From contig CM053333.1 in assembly GCA_028583605.1 (NCBI GenBank), positions 25,709,302 to 25,773,301 of the forward strand: DNA of 64,000 nt, read 5' to 3'. Shown in pieces: positions 10,301 through 22,458 of the stretch. The notes below the pieces were generated by a model, which was not told where the DNA came from, made no database searches, and saw only the letters and a program-made list of their open reading frames with translations. The position numbers and the translations under genes are program-made. Within the stretch, counting starts at the first letter, position 1. The number at the start of each line of letters is the position of its first letter. This DNA is from Dastarcus helophoroides. Lineage: Eukaryota > Arthropoda > Insecta > Coleoptera > Bothrideridae.

Positions 10301-13300
10301 CCAATTTTCTCTTCAACATTTCCACCTTTTGCAAAATTTCGCCTTTTTCCCAAAATTTTGGATTTTAAAAGTTTCAATTTTTTATCCGAATGTCGACTTT
10401 CTTCAAAATATTAATTTATTTTGGAAATTTCAACTTTTCCTCTCTTTTTGCAAAATTTAGATTTTAATTTTAATAATTCCACTTCTTTTTAAAAATTTCT
10501 ATCTTTTGAATAATTTAAACTTTTTCAAAATTACGGGTTTTCAAAATTTTGACCTTTTGAAAAGTTTAACGTATTTTTCAAAATTGTGTTTTAAGAATTT
10601 TTCAAAATCTTAATTTTTTTTGAAAATTCAGCGGAAATTCTCATTTTTGTCAAAGTTCCGACTTTTCCCCAAAATTTTAACTTTTTTGTAAATTTCGACT
10701 ATATAAAAAAAATCAACATTTCAAAAGTAATTATTATCAAACATGACATTTCGAAAATTTTGATTTTTTTTTTTTTTTGAAAACGTCAAATTTTTAAATT
10801 TTGCCTTGTTTGAAAATTTCTAATATTTAAAAATTTTAGTAAATTTCACTATACCTTTTTGAAAATATTGACTTTAAATGTAGTCTTTTCACTTTTCCAA
10901 ATTTTAAAAAAATCGATTTTCATAATAATATCCACTGTTTACAAACAAATGTGATAGATTTTGAAAATTTCGACTTCTTCTTGAAAACCAGCTTCATAAT
11001 TTTCGACTCCTTTAGAATAATCCTTTTTTTTATTTATTTATTTTTTTAAATATTTCGATTTTTTCAGAATTTTTTTTCTCCGAATTTCACCTTTAATCTC
11101 AAAATATTAAATTATACTTTCGACTTTTTTTTCGAAATTTCAACTTTGTACTTAAATCTTCTGGAAATTATTTACTCCCGTAAATTTCAATTGAAACTTG
11201 AAATTTCGGGTTTCAGCTCAAAATTTCGATTTATTTTTCTAAAAGTTTCTTCTTCTAATTTCATTTTAATTAAATTCAAATATTTTCGAATTTCCTTCAA
11301 CTTCTGACTTTTTTTCTCAAAATTTCAACCTCGAACTTAACATATTCTCGAAAGTTCGAATTTAATTAATGTTGAACGTTTAATTTTCAGTTTGAGATTT
11401 CGAGTTTCTAGAAATTTCAATTTTAAATTCGAAATTTCTACTTTTTTGTCAAATTTGAACTCGAATGTCCTCGGAAATTCTTTTACCTCGAAAGTTTGAT
11501 TCAGATTTTTTCCAGTTTAATCCTTGTACTTAAACCGCTAAATTTTAACTTTAAACGCAAAATTTCAATTTGAAGTAACGAGAAATAGTTTTGTTAGCAA
11601 GTGCAACCGTTTTTTCGAATGGATAAACGCGAGAAAAATTCAATTCAGAAATTTTCAGTTTTTCCATGGTCTGTTGACATTTTGTTAAGTCTCTCCAGAT
11701 TTACATTTAAATTTGACCTATTGACTCCAAATTTAGAGAAATATTTTTGAAATTTTGAAGTTTTTTAGCATTGCGACCGAAAACTAGAAATTTGAAAAAG
11801 CCTTTTCTGAAAATTGCGACTTTAACGGCGCCACTTCAACTTGAATTTCAAAATTTCGAGGAAAAAATTATTTAGTCAAGTGTTTTCTTAGATTTCATAC
11901 CTAGACTTGATTTCTTTTGACTTTAACTGCAAAGTGTTGGTTTTAAATTCTAAATATCGGGAAATTTAAAAATTAAAAGTTTTTCCAAAATTTTTTAATG
12001 TTATATGGAAGTTTCGACCTTTTTCTCAAAAGGGTACTAATTCGAAAGGATTTTTTTTTTCAAAAAAAGCAGCTTCGAAGCGTTTTTCCTAGAAAATTCG
12101 AGTTTTTTCCGAAACTTACCTTTAGCTCGAAGATTCGAATTTTTCCTCTGGATTTTTTAAATTTGAAATTGAAAGTCGAAAGTTCAATATTAAGGTCGAA
12201 GATTTCAATAAAAAATTTGGCTTTTTTTAGATGTGAAAGATATTTCTCAAAATTTTGAGTTCGACAGTCTCATATTACAGTTTATTTCAGAAAAAAAAAT
12301 AGAAAAATATTCTCTCAAAAGTTAAAATTTTTAGGTTACATTCGAAAGTTTGATTTTGATACTAAAATTTGGATTTTAATGTCGAACTTGGAACGGGTTA
12401 CACTAGAATTTTTGAGGGAAGTTCCAAGAAAAATGTAAAAGTTTTCAGTCCAAAAAGGACGAAGAAAGGACGAATGTTTCATAAAAAGAATTGTAATTTC
12501 TAACTGATTCAAAAGCTAAAGTCGAATTTTTCAGAAAAAGTTTAGATTTCCAGTTTAAAATTGAAATGTGTTACGCCAAAAAACATTTTAAATAAGCTGA
12601 AATTTCAAAAAAGAAAGCGATTTTTCTTTTAAAATTGTGACCCCCAAAATGTCGCATTGAATCTTGGTAAAAAGTTTGATTTCGCTGGTAATACTTTAAA
12701 AATTTCCAGTGCAATTATTGAAATGCTTGCCATATTAAAAACAAAATTCATGGAATTAAATAGTAATGTTGAACAGTTTTTTAAGTAACTGGTAAATACT
12801 TGGTTGGTTGGCCCCATTTTGGAATAAAACCAAACATCTTGTGCCTTGCATTTACCATGTCTCTCACCCTGTAACTTTTTATTCTTTAGGGACGAAGGCT
12901 TACGGGGCGACATCAGCAACTCCCTGATATCGGACCGCGCTCCACCCCCTTCACCACCGGATCCCCCAACCATCAGACTAAACCACCAGCAGTTACTTCC
13001 GCCTACTCCATCAGTGTACCTAGACAACAAGAAGCATGCGTTTAGTCCGCAGCTTCAAGAATTTTGCCTTAAGCATCCGATAGCTGTAGTCAGAGGCCTA
13101 GCCTCCGCTCTAAAATTAGATTTAGGATTGTTTTCAACAAAGACTCTAGTAGAGGCTAATCCGGATCACAGTGTGGAGGTTAGGACGCAAATTCAGCAAC
13201 CCTCCGATGATAATTACGATCCTCAGACTGGGAAGAAGGTTTGGGCTTGTATTTCTCATAGGTCGCATACGACGATAGCGAGGTATGCCCAGTACCAAGC

Positions 13301-16300
13301 CTCCAGCTTCAAGGAAAGTCTAAAGGTATGTATAAGTTAGCATTGTTTTTAATTCTCTCTATGATATAAGTTTTCTGGTATTGGAAGCATCGTTCAAGTC
13401 AAATATCTTCAGGAACAAAAATAAAAATCAATACAAAATAACCCAATGCCAGAAGTGAAACTATTCAAGTGAAATTGTGGCAAAAAATTCAACACAGATC
13501 ACTTAACTATTTTGACTTTTGTCTCAGATTTGGTTAAGATTGTAGTCTTGGTTCCTGATTTTTGTTCCTGAAGAAACCAGTCATGATTAGGGATGCAAGC
13601 AAGATTTTATCTGCTAACTTTAAATTTTAGAAGAAAGTAAATATTTTGACGTTGAAACCGAACTTTACAAATTTTCCAAGTCTTTTCTATTAAAACCTGT
13701 AACGTGGTATTTGTTAGTTTATTGTGTTTGTTATTAAAAGGATAAGTAAGCGGCTGACGTGACATGCGAAAAAACTGTATTCCTTCTGCAGTGACGTTCT
13801 GGTTGTACACGAGTTTTACGCTAGGTGTCTATACTTTACAAAACCATTTGCAGGGTTTGCACATTTGGTTTTAGCACCAATTTCATTCTTATTTTACTAA
13901 GCTCTTAGTCGAAATAAATTAAAAAAGAAATAAATTTGTCATAAAAACCAAAGAGGGGGGGAAAATATTACAAACATTTTGTAAAAGAATATTTAAAACA
14001 TTGGAAAGAGGTCGATGTATCAATCCTGAATATCTGAGATGTTACTTTTTCATTTTTATTTTTTTAAGAACCGATAAGTTTATGAGCCATGTTGCATCTC
14101 TACTCATGATGATATATGAAATACATTAAGCAGTATCATGATACTATCCAATCCCAGAAATCTATGTTGTTTCCGACGCTTCATGCTCAAACTGACGTTA
14201 TTTTATTGCAGGAGGAGAGGGATAAATCAACGAGTGGTTTATCAGATTCTGATTCCAAAGATTCGGGTAGCTTCGTAAGGCGCAAGAAAGGTTCCATTTT
14301 ACCTCCATCTTCAAATACGAAGGGGGCTAATCAGCCAAAAATGCTAAAGTAAGTTATTTTACGAAGTCCTCATCCAGGGATTCATAATTTATGGAAATCA
14401 CGTCTTCAGGTTTGGTACCAATGTAGATTTGTCAGACGATAGAAAATGGAGGCCGCAATTACAGGAGTTGATGAAGTTACCAGCGTTTGCTAGAGTTGTT
14501 TCTGCTGCCAATATGCTCTCTCATGTTGGTCATGTGATACTTGGAATGAACACAGTACAACTTTACATGAAGGTAATCTTTAATTATAAATATTGTTACT
14601 CAACACGCATTTGCATGTAATTGTTCAAATGTGAGCATTACACCAATGACGCGATAAGTCTCCATTGCAAGTAATGCTCAAAATCAAATCATGCGACTGC
14701 TTATGGTGAGTTTAATACGATTTCAATTCCCGGCTTCGCAAGATCTATCTAAATAAAACCAAACTATTACAGGTCCCAGGAAGTCGGACCCCGGGCCACC
14801 AAGAGAACAATAACTTCTGCTCAATTAATATTAATATAGGTCCAGGTGATTGTGAATGGTTTGCGGTGCCCGATGCGTACTGGGGCGCCATCTGCGCTTT
14901 ATGCGAGAAAAACCAAATCAATTACCTCCACGGATCTTGGTGGCCTATCCTGGAAGACTTGTATAAAGCCAATATACCAGTCTACCGCTTCGTTCAAAGG
15001 CCGGGAGATTTAGTTTGGGTAAACGCCGGATGTGTTCATTGGGTTCAAGCCGTCGGTTGGTGCAACAACATCGCCTGGAACGTCGGTCCTCTTACAGCGA
15101 GACAATACCAATTGGCCATCGAAAGATACGAGTGGAATAAGTTACAAAGTTTCAAATCGATTGTTCCCATGTTGCATCTTTCGTGGAATTTGGCCCGAAA
15201 TATTAAAGTCTCGGACCCTAAACTATTTGCCCTAATTAAGTAAGTGTTTGATCTACATTCAAGGATTGATTGTTTAACGATTTTCGTATCGTAGGAATTG
15301 CCTTATGCGAACGTTGCGACAATGCTCGATGATTTTGGAGTTCGTTACACACAAAGGTGTTGAAGTCAAATTCCACGGCAGAGGGAAGAACGAGGCGTCT
15401 CATTATTGTGGACAGTGTGAGGTAGCTAACATTTCATTTTTTAAAACTGCTGAAGAACTCAACCAGTACCCTTTTTCTCTCAGCAACAACATTTTATTAC
15501 TCTTTTACTTACAACTAAACATAAAATGTTATTACTTAATTCTTTATATAGATGTCACTGCTAATAATAATTTAGAATCAAAAAAATACAAAATTATACG
15601 TAAACTTGTAACAGCATTAAGGAACCTATAAGGATATGAATTCTCACTTTTGGGACTGTGCTGCAACCATGCTTTATCATAGACACTCACACTAGAAAGA
15701 CTGTGCTAGTAAATTTACAGAATTGGTTATTTACCGATAAACCTGTAAATAATATCGATTTATCAGTAATTGACAGCTTTAAAGTTCAAAGTTACTAAAA
15801 GAGATTGTTGATATGCATTTACATTTTTTCCAAAATTTAAAATTTTCAACAAAGTCGAATATTTGAGTTTTGTCAAAATTTCAATTTAAACGCGAAAAGA
15901 GTTTATGAAATTTGTTTTATAATTTTGCTGTTTTTCTCTTAATTTCGTCTTCAGGCTTGAACTTGTCTTTATAGACATTTCTTTACTCAAAAAAAGAAAA
16001 AATTGAAATTCGATAAATAGAATGAAAAAAATAGAAAAAAAAGTGTGAAACAGTTTTTAAAATTAATATGGAAAGTTTAAGAAGTATTTTTTCCATAAAT
16101 GTTACGCCTATTTTTTCGAAAATTGTGACACTTCTCCAAATTCGGAGTTTAAACTTGATATCTCCATTTTCTTTTTTGTTTTTTTAGTTAAAATTGAAGA
16201 AAAAAATCAATTTTCTAGTCAAACTCAGAGTTTAAAGTTACTTAAAAATTCATGAATATTTCAACTTCCATCGAGAAATTTCTACTTTTTCCAAATTTAA

Positions 16301-19300
16301 ACATTTTTAAAAACAAAAATAAATTTGTGAAATTTTCTTTATAATTTACAATATTCTCTCTTAATTTGGTCTTAAGACTTGAATTAGTTTTATATAAATT
16401 TCGAAGAAGATTAAAGTTCAAAAAACAGAACGACATTCATTAACAAAAAATTGAAAATTCCGAGAAAAAAGTGAAATACTCACATTTAAAGTCAATATTT
16501 CGAAATTGAGAAAGTTATGGAAACTTAAAAAAAAAAAGATGAATCAAGTTTTAAATTTGGAATTCCTATTTTTTTTTCTTAAAACTTCCACTTTTGAAAT
16601 CAAAATTACAAAATATTTTAAATTATTTTATAAATTATCTAGCGTGTTTCTCAACTTGTAAGTTCGATTTAAATTTATAACAATAATATTCAGCCAGCAA
16701 GTCACGAGTTTAAAAGTTTCCCGTTTGTTTAGATTTTAAACACACGATTTTGAAAATAAAGTCCAATTTCCAAAAATAACTAAAGTTTATGTAAAATAGC
16801 TTGAGTTACATTGTGAAATACATTAAAATATCTAAAAAAAAGTCTAGGTTTCGAGTTTTAATGCGACGAGAAAATAGAGAAAAAAAACATTAAAAATTCA
16901 ACAGCTTAGAATTTTGAGAAGTAGCGCAACATTTGTATAAAATAGTAGAAAATTTGAGAAAAAAATCAACGTTTCGAGATTAAATTCCAAGTTTTAAAAA
17001 CATTTTTTTAATAAATCAAGCTTTTTTTAGAATTTCTTATCAATAATCCTAAAGTGTATATAAAAAAGTTATCAGATTTAAAAAGTCTGAAATTCCAAAT
17101 TTAAAAATTCAAATTTTGAGAAAAGCTCAAAATTTAGGAATTGATAAATTCAAGTTTTAATACGAAATTTTTGGGAAAAAATCAAAATTCTATTTCACTT
17201 CTATTTTTTTCTTTCTTTTTTTTTCCGATTTTTTCTGGAAATTTCGACTCTAAAATGGAAAAGTTATAGATCCTAAAGTCGATTTTTCCATTTGAAACTG
17301 AAAGTTTCAACTCCATTCCAAACGTTAAGAGTCGAAATTATGGAAACCAAAACAAAACTTTTGAAAGTCACAAATTTTAATTTAACAGTTAAAGGGAAGA
17401 AGATCGAAATTTCAGTTTCCTAAACTTTCGACCTAAACACATTTTTTTAAATAAACTCCCAATTTTTCTCAAAATTTTGACATTTCTTCAAAATTTTGCA
17501 TTTCACTTTTATTTCTTTTCGTTTTCCAAGTTTTGTTCTGAAAATTTCTATTATAAAGTGGAAAAGCTTAAAATTTGATTCCTCAAGTCGATCTTTCAAT
17601 TTTAAACTGAAATTTTCATTTCTAATTTGAAGGTCGAGTCAAAATTTTGGAAACGAAAATAAAACCTCATAAAAGTCACAGATTTTAATTTAGTACAGAA
17701 AAAAGAATGAATTCAAATTGGTAAAGAAAATAATGGAAATTTCCGAGAAATTTCGAATTAAAACATTTTTTTTTTACATAAACGTCCAATTTTTCTCGAA
17801 ATTTAGGTATTTTTCTCAAATTTTTGCATTTCATTTTTGTTTCGTTCTTTTTATTCCCCCTTTTTTTCTAAAAATTTCGACTGTAAATTGGAAAAACTTA
17901 AAATTTTGTTCCTAAAGTCGATCTTTAAATTTTAAACTGAAATTTTCAATACTATTTTGAAGATGTGGAGTCTAAATTTTGGAAACTAAAATAAAATCCT
18001 TAGAAGTCACAGATTTTAATTTAAAACAGAAAAATGACAAAATTAAAATTGTTAGAGAGAAAAAATCGAAATTTGGAACCTTTCCCTGAAATTTCGAGTT
18101 AAAACACATTTTTTTACATAGCTTCCAATTTTTCTCGAAATTTAGGACATTTTTTTCAAAATTATACATTTCACTTATTTCGTTGCTTTTTTTACAAGTT
18201 TTGTTCTGGAAATTTCAACCATAAAGTGGAAAAGATTAAAGTTTAGTTTATCAAGTCGATCTTTCAACTTTAAACTAAATTTTCAGTTTATTGCGAAGAT
18301 ATGGAGTCGGAATTTTGGAAACCAAAATAAAATCTCTAGAAATCACAGATTATAACTTAATAGAGGAAAAGGAAAGAGTTTAAATTGTTAAAGAGAAAAA
18401 AAATCGAAATTTCGATCATCTTCCTGAAATTTCGAATTGAGACACATTTTTCTATATAAACTCCAAATTTTTGTCGAAATTTGAAAATTTTTCTCATAAT
18501 TCTGTGTTTCACTTTTATTTCGTTTCTTTTTCCCAAGTTTTGGTAAGGCAGTGTCGACTATAAAGTGGAAAAGTTTAAAATTTGGGTCGACTCGATCTTT
18601 TCAATTTAAAACTAAATTTTTAGTTTTATTTCGAAGATGTAGAGTCGAAATTTCGGAAACCAAAATAAAACCTCTAGAATTCACAGATTTTAGTTTAATA
18701 CAGAAAAGGGAAAAAATTGAAATTGATAAAGAAAAGCAATGGAAATTTGCCAGAAATTTCGAGTTAAAAATTTTTTTTATACATAAACATGAAAATTTTC
18801 TAGAAATTTGGGCATTATTCTCAAATTTTTAGGTTTCACTTTTGTCTCCTTCTATTTCTTCAAAGTTTTTTTCCAAAAATGTCGACTTTAAAGTGGAAAA
18901 ACATAAAATTTGGTTCCTCAAGTCGATCTTTTAATTTTAAACTGAACTTTTCAATTCTATTGCGAAGATGTAGGTCACAAATTGTAATGTAATACAGAAA
19001 GAAACAAAAATTGAAATTGTTAAAAAATAAAAATAAATTTCTATGCTTTTCCTGAAATTTCGTGTTAAAACACTGTTTTTGCATAAACTTCCAATTTTGT
19101 TCGAAATATATACATTTTTCTTAAATTTTGCCTTCTACTTTGATTTTGTTTCTTTTTCTCCAAGTTTGGTTCTGAAAATTTCGACTATAAAGTGGAAAAG
19201 CTTAAAATATCTATTTCGTCCTCGAAATAAGACTTCATCTTGGAGAGTAGAAAAGTCGAAATTTTTGGAAACCGAAATAAAATCTCTGACGGTCGCAGAT

Positions 19301-22300
19301 TTTAATTTAATACAGAAAAAAGGGAAAATTGAAATTGGTAAAAGAGGAAAAATCGAAATTGCTACCCCTTTTCTGAAATTTCTACTTAAAATATTTTTTT
19401 TATATATAAAATTCCAATTGTTCTGAAAATTAGGACATTTTTTTTAATTCTGCGTTTCGCTCTTATTTCCTTTCTTTTTTTCGATTTTTTTATTTTTCAA
19501 CTCATAAAAGTAGAAAAGGTTTACATTTGGACCCTAAAGTCGATCTTTCAATTTTAAACTGCAATTTTTATCTCCATTCTGAAGATTGGAGTCGTAATTT
19601 TGGAAACTAAAATAAAAACTCTAGATATCACAATTTTTAATTTAACACAGAAAAAAGTAAACAAAATTAGGATTGTATGAGATCGAAGAAAAAAAAAATA
19701 AATTTATAAGAAATCATTTGAAGTTTATTAATTTGATATTTTAAATAAAAGAAGTATAAACTTTTGAGTTTTAAGTTTAAATTGAATTCAAAAAGGGGGT
19801 AAACTGAAGATGTAAACTCACATCAGAATCAAAGTCAGTATTTCAAAAATATAAAGTGAAATCTCTCGAAAAGGACAATGTGCATTATTAAGTCGAAATT
19901 TTCTGATAAATGGTAATGATTATAAGCTTAAACCTAGTATTTTGATTTAAAAAAATCAAGATTCAACGAAATCTCTTTAAAAAAATTGAAATTTTCAATT
20001 CAAAATTTAAAATGGGAAAAAATATTCAAGAATTGGAAATGGAGACACATAATTTTAAGAAAAAAAATCGAAATTTGGCAGTAAAGTTTGAATTTATAGA
20101 GAATTTATAGTTGGAATCGAAAACTGACCAAGAAAACAATGAAAACTCTTATTCAAACAAAATTTTCAGTTACAATTAAGAGATAATAAAGTAACATTAT
20201 AAGTTTTGACGAAAAATTTTCAGAAAATTGAGAGACTTTTGAGATTAAAAGAGGAATTTCACAACAAAAGGTGAAAATAAAAGGCACAGAGAAAGGTCGA
20301 AATTTCGAGAAAAAATCAAAATTTATAGAAAAAGTTTTATAGTTGAAAAATTGAAAACCCCTTTCTCTTTTGAGTGTTTGCTTGAAAATTTAGTTTTAAA
20401 AAAAGAGAATTGTAGATGTAAATTTAGAATCTTGCGAAGAAGTCGAAATTTCGAAAGGAAAGTTGTAATCTCTCGAAAGAGGCAAAATTTGATTATGAGG
20501 AAATTTTGGGATAATCAGTAAAAACTGTAAATTTGAACTTGCAATGTCGATAAAATAAATCAAAAACTTTAACGAAATCTTTTGGAAAAATCAACATTTT
20601 AATGAAATCTCTTGAAAAAATCAACATTTAACGAAATCTCTTGTAAAATTTGAAATTTTCTTGATCAGCTAAAAATGAAAAATTTAAGAATAGGAATTGA
20701 ACGTTGAAACTTAAAATTTCAAGAAAAAATCGAAATCTTCCCAGAAAATCCGAATTTATAGAAAATTTTAGAATCTAAGGGCAAAATTTAAAAGGAAATA
20801 AAATCAAAGCTTCTGGAAAAGCAAAATTCAGTTACAAGTCGAAGATTAAGAGATATGAAGGTACTAGTGAAAGTGTAAGTTCGAAGTTTTGAGAAAATAG
20901 GGGGATTTTGGAATTAAAGAACGCATTTTAGTACTAGTGAAAGTGTAAGTTCGAAGTTTTGAGAAAATAGGGGGATTTTGGAATTAAAGAACGCATTTTA
21001 GTACTAGTGAAAGTGTAAGTTCGAAGTTTTGAGAAAATAGAGGGATTTTGGAATTAAAGGACGCATTTTACAAACAAATATATGAAAACCTCCTGAAAAT
21101 AACCAAATTTGGTGTGTTAAACCCGAAAATTGTAAGACTTCGAGATTAAAAAGCGAATTTCACCACAAAAAGTGAAAACAGGTGTAACAGAAAAAAAGAT
21201 CGAAATTAGAGAAAAAAAATCGAAATTTATAGAAAAGGTTTTATAGTTTAAACATCGGAAATCTGTTTCTTTTTTCAGTGTTTAATTGAAAATTTAATTT
21301 AAAAAAAAAGGGAAAACTAAAGATGCAAATTTAGAAAATTGAAGATGTAAATTTAGAATTTTGCTAGAAGTCCAAATTTCGAAATCAAAATTAACATTTC
21401 GAAAGTAAAATTGAAATCACCCTAAAAAGACCAAATGTCGAGTATTATGAAAATCAAAATTTGAACGAAATTTCCTGACAATATTGAAATTTCGTTTCAG
21501 CTGAAAATTAAAAATTAGAATTGAACGTTGAAATTGAGAATTTTAAAAAAGAAAAATCGAATCTGAATTTATAGAAAATTTTAGAAGCTAAATTCAAAAT
21601 TTGCAAAGAAATAAAATCAAAGCTTCTGGAAAAGCAAAATTTTTAGTTACAAGCTGAAGATTAAGAGATAAGAAGATACCATTGAAAGTGTAAATTCTTA
21701 ATTTTGATAAAATAGAGGGACTTTGGGATTAAAGGACGAATTTTCCAAAAAAAAAAAATGTGAAAACCTCCTGAAAATAACCAAATTTGGAGTATAAAGC
21801 CGAAAATCTGAAATCGTAAAAGAGACGATCGAAATTTCGAGAAAAAAAATTAGAAATTTATAAAAAACGTTTATACCTTAAAAACTGGGAATGATAAAGG
21901 TGTAAAAACGTTTTAGTTTTTAGTTGAAAATTTAATTTCACAGAAGAGAGAATTCAAGATGTTAACTGACAATATTTCGAAAATAAAGTTGAAATATCTC
22001 AAAAAAGACGAAAGAGGAAATTTTGCGAAAAACAATAAAATTTGTGATTTTGAACCCTGAATTTAAATGAAAAAACTCAATTTTTTTACGAAATCTCTTG
22101 AGAAAAATCCAAATTCAGGGGTGTAAATTGGAAATGAATAAAAAATTGAACTTCCGAACTCTTTTGAACAAAATCAAACTTTTGTTTTAATTACACTTTA
22201 TGGTGTCACCATTAGGTAAAGTAATCCCAGATTTAACAAGATATTTTGTTTCAGATTGAGGTGTTCAACATTCTCTTCATCAGAGAGCAGGAAAAGCGTC

Positions 22301-22458
22301 ACGTGGTCCATTGCATGGGATGCGCTCGCAAACAGTCCCCGAATCTGGAAGGATTCGTTTGTTTGGAAGAATATAAAATGCAGGAGTTAATGGATGTCTA
22401 TGACAATTTTATTTTACATCCTACGGTTAGCGCTACTGCCGAACAATACAGACTCTAG
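4342..22458 (+). CDS. Utx: Utx (KDM6-type H3K27 demethylase), last eight exons
   Basis: Exons 4342-4768, 5094-5334, 12890-13325, 14212-14348, 14410-14572, 14773-15239, 15295-15421 and 22255-22458 (TAG) join in frame to 733 residues plus stop, all with GT-AG introns. The first is Gln-rich, then has the insect-type acidic segment [14 protein letters not shown]. The third carries PPTPSVYL and [20 protein letters not shown] before the JmjC domain. Fe(II) ligands are His and Glu in GHQENN (His codon 14797) and His in GCVHWVQ (codon 15037). The last two exons carry the KDM6 zinc-binding domain ([15 protein letters not shown]). KDM6 enzymes remove H3K27 di- and trimethylation in the MLL3/4 (Trr) COMPASS-like complex. 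The N-terminal TPR exons are not in the window. The two largest introns (7.6 and 6.8 kb) are satellite-filled. All visible catalytic residues are present. Confidence 0.95.
4769..5093. other. Utx intron between the first two visible exons
   Basis: The donor GTACTT follows AATG, and the acceptor is TCAACAG. The 325-bp AT-rich intron holds nothing recognisable. The phase (1 then 2 bases) completes a GAA codon across the junction. Confidence 0.7.
5493..5612. repeat. Fold-back repeat family member (short palindromic copy)
   Basis: Bases 5493-5570 form a near-perfect palindrome centred on AAAGATATCTTT, with arms containing CTCCTGAAACCAAG and CTTGGTTTCAGGGGAC. The right side continues as TTTTTGAAGATA...AGCAGTCCGTTCCA, the shared end of the family. 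Other copies lie at 27325-27457, 42138-42376 and 48590-48660. Confidence 0.75.
5613..5924. repeat. Degenerate T-rich quasi-periodic sequence
   Basis: Repeated TTTCGA and AAATTTCG words on a T-rich plus strand lead into the 243-bp tandem array. No gene is visible. Confidence 0.55.
5925..6912. repeat. Tandem array, about 243-bp unit, four copies (Utx intron)
   Basis: The landmark CACRTAATTTGCCATTTTTC occurs at about 5969, 6218, 6461 and 6704, giving spacings of 249, 243 and 243 bases. Each unit also carries CTTTTTGAATATCTAGC and TTTTCCATAATTTTC. Copies 2-4 are very similar, so amplification is fairly recent. A 243-aa minus-strand ORF (6718-5987) is only the repeat read through, with an 81-residue internal period. 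Confidence 0.88.
6913..12889. repeat. Degenerate AT-rich satellite-like filler of the large Utx intron
   Basis: The plus strand is T-rich and dominated by TTTCGACTTTTTT-type words as far as about 12250. A larger duplicated block is recognisable: CTGGCTGAAAATCTCC with its downstream sequence occurs near 7460-7740 and again near 8120-8440. From about 12300 to 12889 the pattern fades towards the acceptor (TATTCTTTAG). I see no coding segment, transposon domain or RNA gene. Confidence 0.6.
13326..14211. other. Utx intron without recognisable content
   Basis: This 886-bp AT-rich intron has donor GTATGT and acceptor TTTTATTGCAG. It lacks the AAATTTCGA filler of the larger introns. Small ORFs in it show no family features. 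Confidence 0.6.
15422..17227. repeat. Degenerate AT-rich filler, first part of the last Utx intron
   Basis: The donor GTAGCT follows GAG at 15421. The first about 370 bases are ordinary intron; after about 15790 the degenerate AAATTTCGA-type filler begins, mostly A-rich on the plus strand. No gene is visible. Confidence 0.55.
17228..19640. repeat. Tandem array, about 322-bp unit, eight copies (Utx intron)
   Basis: The landmark AAAGTGGAAAAGCTTAAAAT (with variants) begins near 17256, 17559, 17889, 18227, 18566, 18894, 19193 and 19511, so spacings run from 299 to 339. Each unit also has AAGTCGATCTTTCAATTTTAA, then GAAACCAAAATAAAA, TCACAGATTTTAATTTA, a T-rich segment and CATTTCACTTTTATTTCGTT in the same order. 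Units differ by many substitutions and small indels, so the array is old. Confidence 0.88.
19780..22150. repeat. Longer tandem array, about 600-900-bp unit, four copies
   Basis: The landmark AGAGAATTGTAGATGTAAAT and its variants occurs near 19800, 20400, 21310 and 21945. It is preceded each time by a GAAATTTATAGAAAA...GTTTTATAG block and followed by CTCTTGAAAAA-type blocks. The longest spacing includes the extra 70-bp copies at 20861-21070. Divergence between units is high. Confidence 0.65.
20861..21070. repeat. Three exact-length 70-bp tandem copies
   Basis: GTACTAGTGAAAGTGTAAGT begins at 20861, 20931 and 21001, and each copy ends with ACGCATTTTA. The first two copies look identical and the third differs at two positions that I can see. 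It is a young local amplification inside an older repeat unit. Confidence 0.95.

Noticed and set aside
12629..13030. 133-aa minus-strand ORF
   Set aside because: It lies opposite a Utx exon with clear family similarity on the plus strand and has none of its own.
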